From assembly GCF_002563895.1 (NCBI RefSeq), contig NZ_PDJB01000001.1, forward strand, positions 4,819,501 to 4,883,500: a stretch of 64,000 nucleotides of DNA, in the 5' to 3' direction. The position numbers and the translations under genes were made by a program. The notes below the pieces were generated by a model. It did no database searches, was not told the origin of the DNA, and was given only the letters and a program-made list of their open reading frames with translations. Numbering within the stretch: the first letter of the stretch is position 1; every line of letters starts with the position of its first letter. Origin of the DNA: Pseudomonas lurida (GTDB lineage Bacteria > Pseudomonadota > Gammaproteobacteria > Pseudomonadales > Pseudomonadaceae). Positions 16,156 to 23,695 of this stretch are shown in pieces.

Positions 16156-17346
16156 TTGAAAACCAAAATCACTCAGAAGCTAATTGGCAGCCTAGCCGCC
16201 GAGGCGAAAGCATACCGCGTGCATGACACCGTGCAACCCGGTTTCTTCATTCGCGTACTGCCCAGCGGTCAGGGCCGAAACAAGAACGCCACCCTCGGGC
16301 GTGTCGGCGTGCTTACTCTTGACCAAGCCCGAACCGAGGCCGCCCAGTACTTAGCCGATGCACACGCCCACGGCGAGCCCCTGGCCATCGCACAGGGTCG
16401 CAAAGGGTCAGGCCTGCCCTCGCTGCGCGACTTCATCGACGACACCTATATGCCCTGGTTCAAGGCTCACCACAAAGGCCACGAGAAGACGCAGCACACC
16501 CTCAGTAATAACTTCGACCCAATCATGGCCCAGCGCCTGGACGCGATCACCGGACGAGACCTGGAGCAGATCCGCACCGGATGGATGCAGGCCGGCAACA
16601 AGGCTTCGACGGTGAATCGAAAAATGGGCTCGATCAGCGGAGTATTCAGCCGGGCGCTCGAGTGGGATTACATCGATGAGCATCCCCTGGCCAAGCTGAA
16701 ACAGCTTAAAGTCGATTCAAAGGGGGTGATTCGCTATCTGGCTGCTGACGAGACCAAGCGTCTACGCGATGCCCTGGACGCTCGACAGGATGAAATGAGG
16801 GCCGAGCGCGAGAGTGCAAACACCTGGCGGACGGACCGTCAGAGAGAGCCGATGCCAAGCCTGCTGGAACTGCCTTTCACCGATCACCTGAAGCCGATGG
16901 TGTTGGTATCGTTAAATACCGGCATGAGGCGCGGAGAGTTGTTCGACCTGAAATGGTCAGCGGTGAACTTCGACACGAAGACAATCACAGTCGCAGGGGC
17001 CACCACCAAGACAAGCGATACGCGCCACATCCCGATGAACAAGGAGACTATTGGCGTGCTGGAAGCCTGGAAGAAGCAGGTGAGCAAGTCGCCGTATGTC
17101 TTCCCAGGTCAGGGCGGCGGTCGCTTTGAGGACGTCAAAAGCGCCTGGCTCAAGTTGCTTGAACGGGCGCAAATTGACGGATTCCGCTGGCACGATATGC
17201 GTCACGACTTCGCTTCACGCCTTGTAATGGCCGGCGTACCGCTCAACACGGTACGGGATCTGCTGGGGCACGCCGATATCAAAATGACGCTGCGCTACGC
17301 GCACCTTGCGCCGGGGACAAAAGCCGCTGCAGTGGAGTTGATCTAG
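16156..17346 (+). CDS. int: Tyrosine site-specific integrase
   Basis: Catalyses integration and excision between the tRNA attachment sites. The 396-residue protein has the P4/lambda-type catalytic set: Arg258/Arg259 in GMRRGEL, His346-x-x-Arg349 in WHDMRHDF, His372 in LLGHADIKM and the nucleophile Tyr381 in LRYAHL. The N-terminal third contains the arm-binding DUF4102-like part and a SAM-like core-binding domain (about 90-190). The start is a TTG at 16156, the first start after the att region; another start is possible. It lies 124 bases inside the left repeat and reads inward. Its stop overlaps the tail of the convergent gene by four bases. Confidence 0.95.
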   Translation: MKTKITQKLIGSLAAEAKAYRVHDTVQPGFFIRVLPSGQGRNKNATLGRVGVLTLDQARTEAAQYLADAHAHGEPLAIAQGRKGSGLPSLRDFIDDTYMPWFKAHHKGHEKTQHTLSNNFDPIMAQRLDAITGRDLEQIRTGWMQAGNKASTVNRKMGSISGVFSRALEWDYIDEHPLAKLKQLKVDSKGVIRYLAADETKRLRDALDARQDEMRAERESANTWRTDRQREPMPSLLELPFTDHLKPMVLVSLNTGMRRGELFDLKWSAVNFDTKTITVAGATTKTSDTRHIPMNKETIGVLEAWKKQVSKSPYVFPGQGGGRFEDVKSAWLKLLERAQIDGFRWHDMRHDFASRLVMAGVPLNTVRDLLGHADIKMTLRYAHLAPGTKAAAVELI

Positions 17347-17813
17347 AAAGGGATTGGTTCAAAAAACTGTTTCACGTAGCTGCTAGTTTTGTTCTCTTCC
17401 ACGTGTTGCATAAGTTCTTCCCAGTTCTCGCGAAGAAGTGGCACGTTCAGTTTATGCGGATAAAGGGCCGATCCTTCCTTTACACCCCAGAAATATCGAG
17501 AAACCTTGATCGTCTCCCAAATTCTGAGCTCGTCGTACGTCAAAGCTTGAGGCATCCGCTCAGCGAGGTTGACTAGCCGATTAATCTCGTCCGTGGACCA
17601 AATCTGATCTATCTCGCTTGATAGGTTTGTGTGCTGGTCAAGATATTCTCTTTCTAAGGTATTGAGGATCGCCCACTCAATCACCGCAGTCAGAGAGCGC
17701 TTTTGCAGGCGCCCCATAATATCGAGCGCGAACTTGATTTTCGGGTCAATCCGAATCCCAACGCTCACAGTAGTGCTCGTTTCGCCCGCGCGTTTGCTCG
17801 TCTTAGTAGCCAT
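17343..17813 (-). CDS. Hypothetical protein with a ribbon-helix-helix-like N-terminus
   Basis: A 156-residue protein, family not recognised. Residues 12-60 (TTVSVGIRIDPKIKFALDIM, then RSLTAVIEWAILNTL) have the strand-helix-helix pattern of ribbon-helix-helix DNA-binding proteins. The rest is acidic and aromatic and might be an effector- or partner-binding part. It is convergent with the integrase, the stops overlapping by four bases. A role in controlling the element is an inference; it could also be an antitoxin-like protein, but no toxin gene lies next to it. Confidence 0.65.
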   Translation of the reverse strand: MATKTSKRAGETSTTVSVGIRIDPKIKFALDIMGRLQKRSLTAVIEWAILNTLEREYLDQHTNLSSEIDQIWSTDEINRLVNLAERMPQALTYDELRIWETIKVSRYFWGVKEGSALYPHKLNVPLLRENWEELMQHVEENKTSSYVKQFFEPIPF

Positions 17814-17999
17814 ACCCTTCCATCTGCTCTGATGAGGTCAGCCTTACTGACCTGACGTCCACAGCTTGCGTGACACGCAAACCGCTGTCAATCCGTGCGA
17901 GTACGAGTCTGTTTAGCATTTGCTTGCACTTATAGATTTATGCGTTGTAACCTAGCAACAGCTGACACCAGCTTGGGGTCGGAATTTAGGGAGACAACC

Positions 18000-18203
18000 A
18001 TGGAACAAGCTCAGCAACAAATGGCACCGCTGTCGGTGGGCGTCGAAGAATCTGCCCGTATTCTGGGTATCTCGCGCTCGGCCACCTACGAGCTGATCGC
18101 TCAAGGCGAAATCAAGACTTTCAAAATCGGCCGCCGACGCCTGGCACTGGCATCCGAACTGAAGGCTTTTATCGAGCGCGCAGCGAAGGTTGGCGCACGG
18201 TGA
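18000..18203 (+). CDS. AlpA/excisionase-type helix-turn-helix protein
   Basis: A 67-residue DNA-binding protein of the MerR/AlpA-like excisionase class. The helix-turn-helix reads LSVGVEESARILGISRSATY, then ELIAQGEIKTFKIGRRRLA, as in phage and satellite Xis/AlpA proteins. ATG 18000 is preceded by AGGGAG at a good distance; the longer open frame upstream has no such support. Its stop overlaps the GTG of the next microgene (GTGA). It probably directs excision or activates element genes; in P4-like satellites AlpA relatives control int. Confidence 0.85.
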   Translation: MEQAQQQMAPLSVGVEESARILGISRSATYELIAQGEIKTFKIGRRRLALASELKAFIERAAKVGAR

Positions 18204-18325
18204 AGAGCGAAACGAATAAGGAGACGGGATTGCGCATGGTTGCGCGAGAGATTGCCAAGGCGGTGTTCGAGCACCGCCTTAGCGAAAACACACTGGATAG
18301 CACCAACGTGAAGGGCAAACTATGA
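18200..18325 (+). CDS. Microgene of 41 codons, overlapping both neighbours
   Basis: A GTG at 18200 overlaps the stop of the AlpA-type gene (GTGA), and the TGA at 18323-18325 overlaps the ATG of the next gene (ATGA). The frame between them is open and gives a 41-residue product, VKSETNKETGLRMVAREI and onward, with one likely amphipathic helix. Four-base overlaps at both ends are strong evidence of a real translationally coupled gene. I do not recognise the product. Confidence 0.65.
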   Translation: MKSETNKETGLRMVAREIAKAVFEHRLSENTLDSTNVKGKL

Positions 18326-18558
18326 CACGTCATTCTTCAACTGAGCAAGACCGCAAGATGATGGAGGCCCTGCGAAACGGGCCGGTATCAACCATCGAAG
18401 CCGCCAAAGACCTGGATATCGTCCAGCCACCCAACACCATCCGCCGTCTCAGGAAGAAGGGTCATGAGATCCGCACCTATTGGACGCACCAGTCCACCGA
18501 GCCAGGCCGGCCACCTCACCGCGTAGCCAAGTACATCCTGATGCGCGAAGCGTCGTAA
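18322..18558 (+). CDS. Small helix-turn-helix protein
   Basis: A 78-residue basic protein of phage type. Residues 14-50 (ALRNGPVSTIEAAKDLDIV, then NTIRRLRKKGHEIRT) form a winged helix-turn-helix of the kind used by phage regulators that switch DNA readout by a wing strand; HRVAKYILMRE would be the last strand. It is coupled by ATGA to the microgene upstream. It may regulate the following gene or the element's replication region. The family is common in Pseudomonas prophages, but I cannot name a function. Confidence 0.75.
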   Translation: MTRHSSTEQDRKMMEALRNGPVSTIEAAKDLDIVQPPNTIRRLRKKGHEIRTYWTHQSTEPGRPPHRVAKYILMREAS

Positions 18559-18570
18559 TCCAGAGCTCGT

Positions 18571-18600
18571 AGAGGTCTCCGCAGTTTTGCGGCGACCTCT
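18571..18600 (+). promoter_or_regulatory. Hairpin before the iteron-containing gene
   Basis: AGAGGTC-t-CCGC pairs with GCGG-c-GACCTCT around a 6-base loop, interrupted by one mismatch. There is no T-run. It lies just before the likely start at 18617 or 18623 and may be a leader structure. Confidence 0.45.
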
Positions 18601-18616
18601 TGCGCCTGTCTGTGAG

Positions 18617-19474
18617 ATGCCGATGGGTTTCGGCCCGCTGGTAATCCAGCCGAATTACGCTGAGGTCGATTCAGTGGAATGCCTAGCCACAAAACTACTT
18701 AGCCGCGGTGACGCGGTGAGCATTGAGTGTGGGCAGCTCGTCATTCAACCGGCGAGCGGCAAGCCCGTACCGCCTGATTGGATCAACACCAACCGTGCCA
18801 GGCTTTGCCGTAAAGCGCTTATCTCATTAGGCCTGGATGCTTTCGAGTACACGGATTATTCAACTGGGCACTATGGCAAAACCCGGAGCGCCGGTATCAC
18901 GCTGAGGTTCGTCTCGCTAGTAAATGGGCAGTCTGTATACGCCGTTTTCAATGCAGACCTGACCCGTCAGCGGAACACGGCCGCAGCTAAGGCTGGCGCG
19001 CTGCTTCCCAAGGGACAATTCCGCATCGGCAAGCGCAGCCACTTCTACAAGTTCTGGATGGGGACCGGCCTGCCTTTTCCTCGGCGGCTGGCGGCTATGC
19101 ACGATTACATGGGGAAACTGCGTAGCGTCATGCTGACCGGATTGCTGACTGACGACCGAATTAACGCCGGCAGTCTTGCGCCTATCAGTCTGAGTACCGA
19201 GCAATTCAGAAAGGCAATTTTGCCGGACAACTTCCGGACAATATCCGGACAACTGCCGGACAACTTCCGGACAAGAGCCCCGGACAAGGAAAACGCTCCA
19301 GCCCATGCAGTGCGCGGGTTACAGCCGATTCCAACTACGTGCGTTTCAAACCACGAAAACAAGTTAATAAGAAAGGACGAATATAAGACAGCTTCCATAA
19401 CTGATTTACCTATCCCTAAGCCTCCTCAGGATCAGAGTGTTGATGAGTGGTTGGAGGCATATAGCTCGACCTGA
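18617..19474 (+). CDS. Uncharacterised element protein, possible replication initiator
   Basis: About 285 residues, no family recognised. ATG 18617 is chosen over an in-frame TTG at 18587, which lies inside the hairpin; ATG 18623 is equally possible. The centre is basic and aromatic (GKRSHFYKFWMGTGLPFPRR), suited to nucleic-acid binding. The C-terminal part is translated from a DNA tract of six CCGGACAA repeats (19223-19287), giving LPDNFRT twice. Such iteron-like repeats in a rep gene occur in phages and satellites, so a replication role is an inference. It is followed by a strong terminator. Confidence 0.6.
   Translation: MPMGFGPLVIQPNYAEVDSVECLATKLLSRGDAVSIECGQLVIQPASGKPVPPDWINTNRARLCRKALISLGLDAFEYTDYSTGHYGKTRSAGITLRFVSLVNGQSVYAVFNADLTRQRNTAAAKAGALLPKGQFRIGKRSHFYKFWMGTGLPFPRRLAAMHDYMGKLRSVMLTGLLTDDRINAGSLAPISLSTEQFRKAILPDNFRTISGQLPDNFRTRAPDKENAPAHAVRGLQPIPTTCVSNHENKLIRKDEYKTASITDLPIPKPPQDQSVDEWLEAYSST
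19223..19287 (+). repeat. Six CCGGACAA repeats, helically phased (iteron-like)
   Basis: Copies of CCGGACAA start at 19223, 19234, 19245, 19256, 19267 and 19280. Five are spaced exactly 11 bases, about one helical turn, and the last 13. Since 11 is not a multiple of 3, the reading frame changes from copy to copy, which points to selection on DNA rather than on the peptide. This is the look of replication-initiator iterons. Confidence 0.8.
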
Positions 19475-19510
19475 TGCAGATTGCTAAGAATTCACCCATC
19501 ACCCACCAAT

Positions 19511-19548
19511 GAAAAAGGGCACCACCCTGTGACGGGGTAGTGCCCTTG
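19511..19548. terminator. Bidirectional terminator
   Basis: AAGGGCAC and GTGCCCTT pair, with an inner ACCC/GGGT extension, and an A-run precedes the stem. It lies between two convergent genes and could terminate both. Confidence 0.75.
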
Positions 19549-19578
19549 ATGCTGCAAAGGTGTAGTTGTTTACCAGCC

Positions 19579-19944
19579 CTACTCCAACATCACCGCGCGG
19601 TATTGCTGATCGCCGCCCAGGTCATCCGAGCCGAATAGAGCCTGATTGACGGCCTCCCTGCTCTCTAGCAGCAGGTCATGCTCATCATGAGTGCCAATGT
19701 CCGCCGCAACCCACTCAGGGAGCTCCCTACGCCGCCGCATCTCGCTCAGGTGCGTCCACCACCGGGTAGCGTAACGCCGCTCTGCGAGAATGAGCTCAAC
19801 CACTAAGGTTCGTTGCTTCTCGGTGAAGAGGGGCAGGTGTAAGGCGCTAGAGTCGCCCGCCTCAGTGGCGACCGAGCCCTCGCCTACAAATTCGGACTTA
19901 TCTTGGCCTTTCAGGGCGTTACTGATATTTTGGTAAAGTCGCAT
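19579..19944 (-). CDS. Hypothetical protein, 121 residues
   Basis: No family recognised. The product starts MRLYQNISNALKG and is acidic at the C-terminus, with one amphipathic helical segment (KQRTLVVELILAERRYATRW, then MRRRRELPEW). I use the ATG at 19944 because GAGAG lies just upstream on the minus strand; an open frame 63 bases longer has no such site. It runs against the iteron-containing gene with a shared terminator between them, and follows the 76-residue regulator gene on the same strand. Confidence 0.6.
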   Translation of the reverse strand: MRLYQNISNALKGQDKSEFVGEGSVATEAGDSSALHLPLFTEKQRTLVVELILAERRYATRWWTHLSEMRRRRELPEWVAADIGTHDEHDLLLESREAVNQALFGSDDLGGDQQYRAVMLE

Positions 19945-20089
19945 GACGTGTCTCTCAAGGTTGCGTCGTGTGATCGCCAGGCCGCTGTTCGCGCAGCGGC
20001 TTGGCACCTCTTCTCAGATGGCCCAGTTCGGGACCATCGACCTGATCGGCTAATTTCTCAGCCGATCAATCGGCGAAATATTCCGCCGG

Positions 20090-20320
20090 TTACTGTTTAC
20101 CCTTCTCGCTGATCCAGCCTGCCGCCCAGCTCAAGGGGTCTTTCGACTCCATCGGTTCTAGTGGCTGCCCTGCCCGTGCTGCCCTGATCCCCTCCTTTGC
20201 CGTCTCTTCGTGAATCCAGACCGTTGTACGTTTGTAGCCTGCTGCCTTTTGCCGTTCTGCGAAGTCCCGTTGCCGATCCGCACCGGTCCGCTTGCAGGCG
20301 GCGATATTCGTATCTTCCAT
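20090..20320 (-). CDS. Small ribbon-helix-helix-like regulator
   Basis: A 76-residue basic protein. Residues 25-50 (QKAAGYKRTTVWIHEETAKEG) resemble the strand and first helix of phage-type ribbon-helix-helix regulators, which often read xGxxxVxVWVxxE. A good Shine-Dalgarno AGGAGG lies 7 bases before the ATG. The upstream region has a sigma-70-like promoter with a 12-bp inverted repeat laid over it, as expected for a self-repressing regulator. This function is inferred from motif and layout. Confidence 0.65.
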   Translation of the reverse strand: MEDTNIAACKRTGADRQRDFAERQKAAGYKRTTVWIHEETAKEGIRAARAGQPLEPMESKDPLSWAAGWISEKGKQ

Positions 20321-20733
20321 GCCCCCCTCCTGTTAGTGCTGACAGGGAAAGATAATGCCATGCCGTCAGCACTAACGCAACAAAAGCAGTGAAAAATAAC
20401 TAGAGGCTGGCAGATACACCGTTTTTTGCTCAAATCTGCCTCACAGATCCGGAACTGAGCCCCCAACTTTGCTGATGGGAGAGCTGGGTGAAATACTTTA
20501 TGATTTCGTGATCAGGTCGAAAAAAGTGACCAGGCCCGGCTAGTGCTTTCACACTGAAGTTCTAAGCAGGCCGATACAAAAAAACGCAGATTCGAGTAAA
20601 AAATAATTTTTTACACTAGTAACAGGCAAACGTAATCGATAACATCCAAATGTTTTCTTTGTCATTGGGGGGGCGCAATGGGCGCTATGGCGTTTTACGT
20701 TATCGGCTGGTTCGAACCCAGCCTCCCCGGCCT
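20321..20733. other. Intergenic region with a shift to AT-rich sequence
   Basis: No gene is supported in these 413 bases apart from a possible N-terminal extension of the next gene (an in-frame ATG lies at 20650). It contains the operator above, then AT-rich sequence from about 20500 onward (for example the A/T tracts at 20578-20615), marking the left edge of the cargo block. Confidence 0.6.
20332..20382 (-). promoter_or_regulatory. Promoter with 12-bp inverted repeat operator
   Basis: On the minus strand TTGCGT-N17-CATTAT forms a promoter for the 76-residue gene. GTTAGTGCTGAC at 20332-20343 is repeated in perfect inverted form at 20365-20376. One arm lies between -35 and -10 and the other near the transcript start. 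The arms are 33 bases apart, about three turns. Confidence 0.6.
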
Positions 20734-22407
20734 ATGGCGATAATCCAAACGCGTTGGAAGGTTCTGATCGATCTTCCAGACGAGAGCCTGTCGTCACTGC
20801 CAACTATATTTAATGCTGATACTGGTAAGTCGTTCATTCGTACTTTAGGCGGTAGAACCGAATTTGCATTCAACCCTCAAACCTTGCATTGCACGAATCG
20901 ATTTTACGATCTACTCCGTATTTCTTGCAAAAAATACGGATTCGAGGGGAACAAATTTCCAGTTAAAAATATTGAATCTGGAATTAGTTTCAACTTTAGA
21001 TTCCGTCTTTACGGCAAAAAATTACTGGCAATGGAAATTGAGCGACAAGCACTGCCAATTGATGCAAACACAGACACATTAAAACTTAGCATACTCAGTA
21101 ATGACAAATCGCTAAAGCGTATAGTTCTGTCCATCATAGGGCTCATCAAGAGCCCCCAAAAGAAAAGTTTCAAGCCTGCCGCGGAATGGCCAAAAACCTA
21201 TATCTGCAATTGCATTATCGGGGCATATAATGAACTGCCTAGTACGCGCCATTTAGTCCAGCTTCTCACGAGGCATAGAAACCCCTCTGCAATGACTGTG
21301 GAGTATGTGACGAATAAGAATAGCCCACTACAAAGTGACGACTCAAAACTATTAATTGATCGTCAAGGTATCCTCGCGTTTATTCCTGACGAATTGAAAT
21401 TTGATCAAACTGTCACACGCAGATTCTTGGCAGCAAGCAACACCCTCGAACTGATCGCCTGCACTGAGAGAATGATTGAGAAAAAGACATTATCAACCTT
21501 AGCCAGCTCATCAATCGCAGATCTGTCACTCTACTTCAAAAAACCTGAAAAAAGATTTTTACATAGTATGTCATCTAAACTAATTTGGCAGCAAACAGCT
21601 GTTGAATTCGACCTATCGCCTACACAATGGATTGAAGTGGAAGAAGAAATGCAAACAAGGGAAACAGCTGATCGTGCTGATCGCACAATCCTTATAGTCA
21701 CTGCTCTTGAATCAGAGGCAGCTCCGTTTTACGCGCGCATGCTAAACCCAACGCCTGTATCATATGGCGACTTCATCGTAACCCGCGGACTATACGAAAC
21801 CTCAAGTGGCACCCTTAATATTTACTTGTTCTCAGTCGGTGTTGGCAACACAAAATCCGCAATTAACACCTCAAGACTTTTAGACCTACTGCGACCAAAT
21901 CTAACGATATTTAGTGGTATCGCAGGGGGCCGCAAAGAGGCGAAAATAGGAAGTGTAGTTGTGGCAAGCCTTGTATACAACTACGAATCAGGAAAAGAAA
22001 CTGAATTCAATCTATTACCGCGCCCTCGCATATTTGGACTTTCTCAAAAAGCAGAGTCCTTGGCGACTGCTTTTCTAACTCGAGATAGGGGTATAGCAAA
22101 ACCTTATGAAACGTTCTTTAAACCAATTGCGTGCGGAGAAAAACTAGTAGGAAGTACCGCTGGTAGATCAGCAATGACCATTTCTACAACCTATGCTGAT
22201 GCATTGGCAATTGAAATGGAAGGCTTTGGGTTTTTAGCTGCTATGAGTGATACCGGTATTCCTGGAATACTAATTCGCGGGATATCAGACCTACTGGACA
22301 ACAAAGAACAACAAGAAGACCACCCGCTCGCTATAAATAACGCAGCTGATCTCGCATTTAGGCTGATTGATTTTTTTGACCAAATTAACCCCGCAAGTCA
22401 AAATTAA
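20734..22407 (+). CDS. Nucleoside-phosphorylase-domain protein with unknown N-terminal domain (putative defence effector)
   Basis: A 557-residue protein of two parts. Residues about 319-557 are a PNP/UDP-phosphorylase or MTA/SAH-nucleosidase fold: ILIVTALESEA, FSVGVGNTKSAI, FSGIAGGRKEAKIGSVVVA, the substrate-binding AIEMEGFGF and RGISDLLD. Such domains serve as nucleotide- or nucleoside-degrading effectors in several bacterial conflict systems. Residues 1-318 match no family I know and are Lys/Ile/Asn-rich. The start is uncertain: ATG 20734 is used because the upstream in-frame stretch from 20650 looks non-coding, but neither has a clear ribosome site. The gene is much more AT-rich than its surroundings, which points to recent transfer. 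It could also be a metabolic enzyme, but the fusion and context argue against it. Confidence 0.75.
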   Translation: MAIIQTRWKVLIDLPDESLSSLPTIFNADTGKSFIRTLGGRTEFAFNPQTLHCTNRFYDLLRISCKKYGFEGNKFPVKNIESGISFNFRFRLYGKKLLAMEIERQALPIDANTDTLKLSILSNDKSLKRIVLSIIGLIKSPQKKSFKPAAEWPKTYICNCIIGAYNELPSTRHLVQLLTRHRNPSAMTVEYVTNKNSPLQSDDSKLLIDRQGILAFIPDELKFDQTVTRRFLAASNTLELIACTERMIEKKTLSTLASSSIADLSLYFKKPEKRFLHSMSSKLIWQQTAVEFDLSPTQWIEVEEEMQTRETADRADRTILIVTALESEAAPFYARMLNPTPVSYGDFIVTRGLYETSSGTLNIYLFSVGVGNTKSAINTSRLLDLLRPNLTIFSGIAGGRKEAKIGSVVVASLVYNYESGKETEFNLLPRPRIFGLSQKAESLATAFLTRDRGIAKPYETFFKPIACGEKLVGSTAGRSAMTISTTYADALAIEMEGFGFLAAMSDTGIPGILIRGISDLLDNKEQQEDHPLAINNAADLAFRLIDFFDQINPASQN

Positions 22408-22649
22408 AATCAAAGCAATCCCAAAGTCATGCTAAGGGTCAGAATATTAGTTCTGACCTTTATTGAATTAGAACGTTAAACGTGGATATCTCGAAGCATG
22501 ATCATGGTAGTCGCACTCTAATCTGAGTACGGTAGATGCTTAAACGAGAAATGGGCGGAACTAGGCTAACCTAGCTATACAAGCAGTTTTGAGTGTTCCT
22601 CCTCGTTCAAACACTTCGATAGCGCCCTAGTGTAAAAGGCACAACGTGT

Positions 22650-22668
22650 GACGATTTGGCCTCACTGA
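22650..22668 (+). repeat. 19-bp repeat, copy 1 (right of the PNP gene)
   Basis: GACGATTTGGCCTCACTGA here matches the tandem copies at 23872-23890 and 23891-23909 with one or a few changes. The copies flank the HNH-type gene in direct orientation. Confidence 0.55.
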
Positions 22669-22678
22669 TCGGCTTGAA

Positions 22679-23695
22679 TCATGCGTTTGTGGATAAAATC
22701 CAAGGGGGAGTATCCATTCCAATAAATCGAAGGCTGCCGTCACTATTTTCTAACCAAGTGGCATTGCGCCCCTCCACTGGCATCACCTCCTCCAACGAGT
22801 AGCCTAAAAAAAATATTAGCATTTCAGCCATATCTTCAGCGTCCCAAATTCCAAAAACTGGTGTCGATGACATCCCCGCCATTGGAAGAACACTGAAGGT
22901 AACAAATTGAGAATATTCCCCGACCAATACTTTAGGCGTTCGATTAAAAACTCTCGCCTTCATAAATAGGTTTGCTCCGAGCTCTCCAAATTGAACTGGA
23001 TGTAAAGGGTGCCCCTGGTATCGCGAAAAAAAATCTGTTCCTGCAAAAGTCTGAGCCCCCATATCAAAGGCGGCAAGAATCCCCACCTTTCCCAATCTCA
23101 AATATAAAGTGCAATTAGCAACATCATCCTTATAATCAAACCGCATATCGGGATTTTCTGGCTCCTGAACATCAAAAACAAATAATGAAGCCGGAATATC
23201 ACTTTCCATCATTGAGAATATCATCGGCACGCGGCATGACTGCAGAATCAAATGAAGCAACTGAAATTGCTCCATATCTTCTGCATTCACAATATTTCCG
23301 GCACCTGGCTGCCTACGATCGAAGGAAAGAAACAACTCCCGGTAAAGTAGCCCGTAGAAAATCTTCAATACCCACACGAGAAGACGCTCACGATCCATAG
23401 AGACTAGCTCAGCCGCCCCGTTGACAAATCGCTCTTGAACCTCTCGCTCTATACTCGACAAGCATCCATTGTTACAAGACTGACAGCAAGGAATCACTAA
23501 CTGTCGATACGCCAACTTAGTACCGTTTAGCAACGTAATGGGCTTATCCCAGAGCCCAAAATGATGCAATAACCATTTCGGGAAAACGTGTTCTCTGGTG
23601 CTCTGATTATTTACTACCTCACAACCACACAAGAAGCAGGTAGTTTCTGAGAAGTCGTGATCTCGAATTGCTTTATAGAGGGATGGGGTAGGCAC
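22679..23695 (-). CDS. HNH-type protein (putative endonuclease, defence cargo)
   Basis: A 338-residue protein. The N-terminal 90 residues carry a zinc/HNH-like pattern: Cys20 and Cys23 (CFLC), TREHVFPKWLL with His36, and CCQSCNN followed by a helix (LSSIEREVQ). This is the layout of McrA/HNH-like nucleases. The remaining 250 residues are unknown, with mixed strands and helices (TLYLRLGKVGILAAFD, VTFSVLPMAGM). AT-rich composition matches the PNP gene, which it faces tail to tail. Nuclease activity is an inference from the motif; the fold can also be a non-catalytic zinc knuckle. Confidence 0.7.
   Translation of the reverse strand: MPTPSLYKAIRDHDFSETTCFLCGCEVVNNQSTREHVFPKWLLHHFGLWDKPITLLNGTKLAYRQLVIPCCQSCNNGCLSSIEREVQERFVNGAAELVSMDRERLLVWVLKIFYGLLYRELFLSFDRRQPGAGNIVNAEDMEQFQLLHLILQSCRVPMIFSMMESDIPASLFVFDVQEPENPDMRFDYKDDVANCTLYLRLGKVGILAAFDMGAQTFAGTDFFSRYQGHPLHPVQFGELGANLFMKARVFNRTPKVLVGEYSQFVTFSVLPMAGMSSTPVFGIWDAEDMAEMLIFFLGYSLEEVMPVEGRNATWLENSDGSLRFIGMDTPPWILSTNA

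Noticed and set aside
20698..20733. A tRNA T-arm-like sequence (GCTGG-TTCGAAC-CCAGC followed by CTCCCCGG) before the PNP gene
   Set aside because: The 5' half of a tRNA cannot be found at the right distance. It might be an old att fragment, but one arm is too little evidence.
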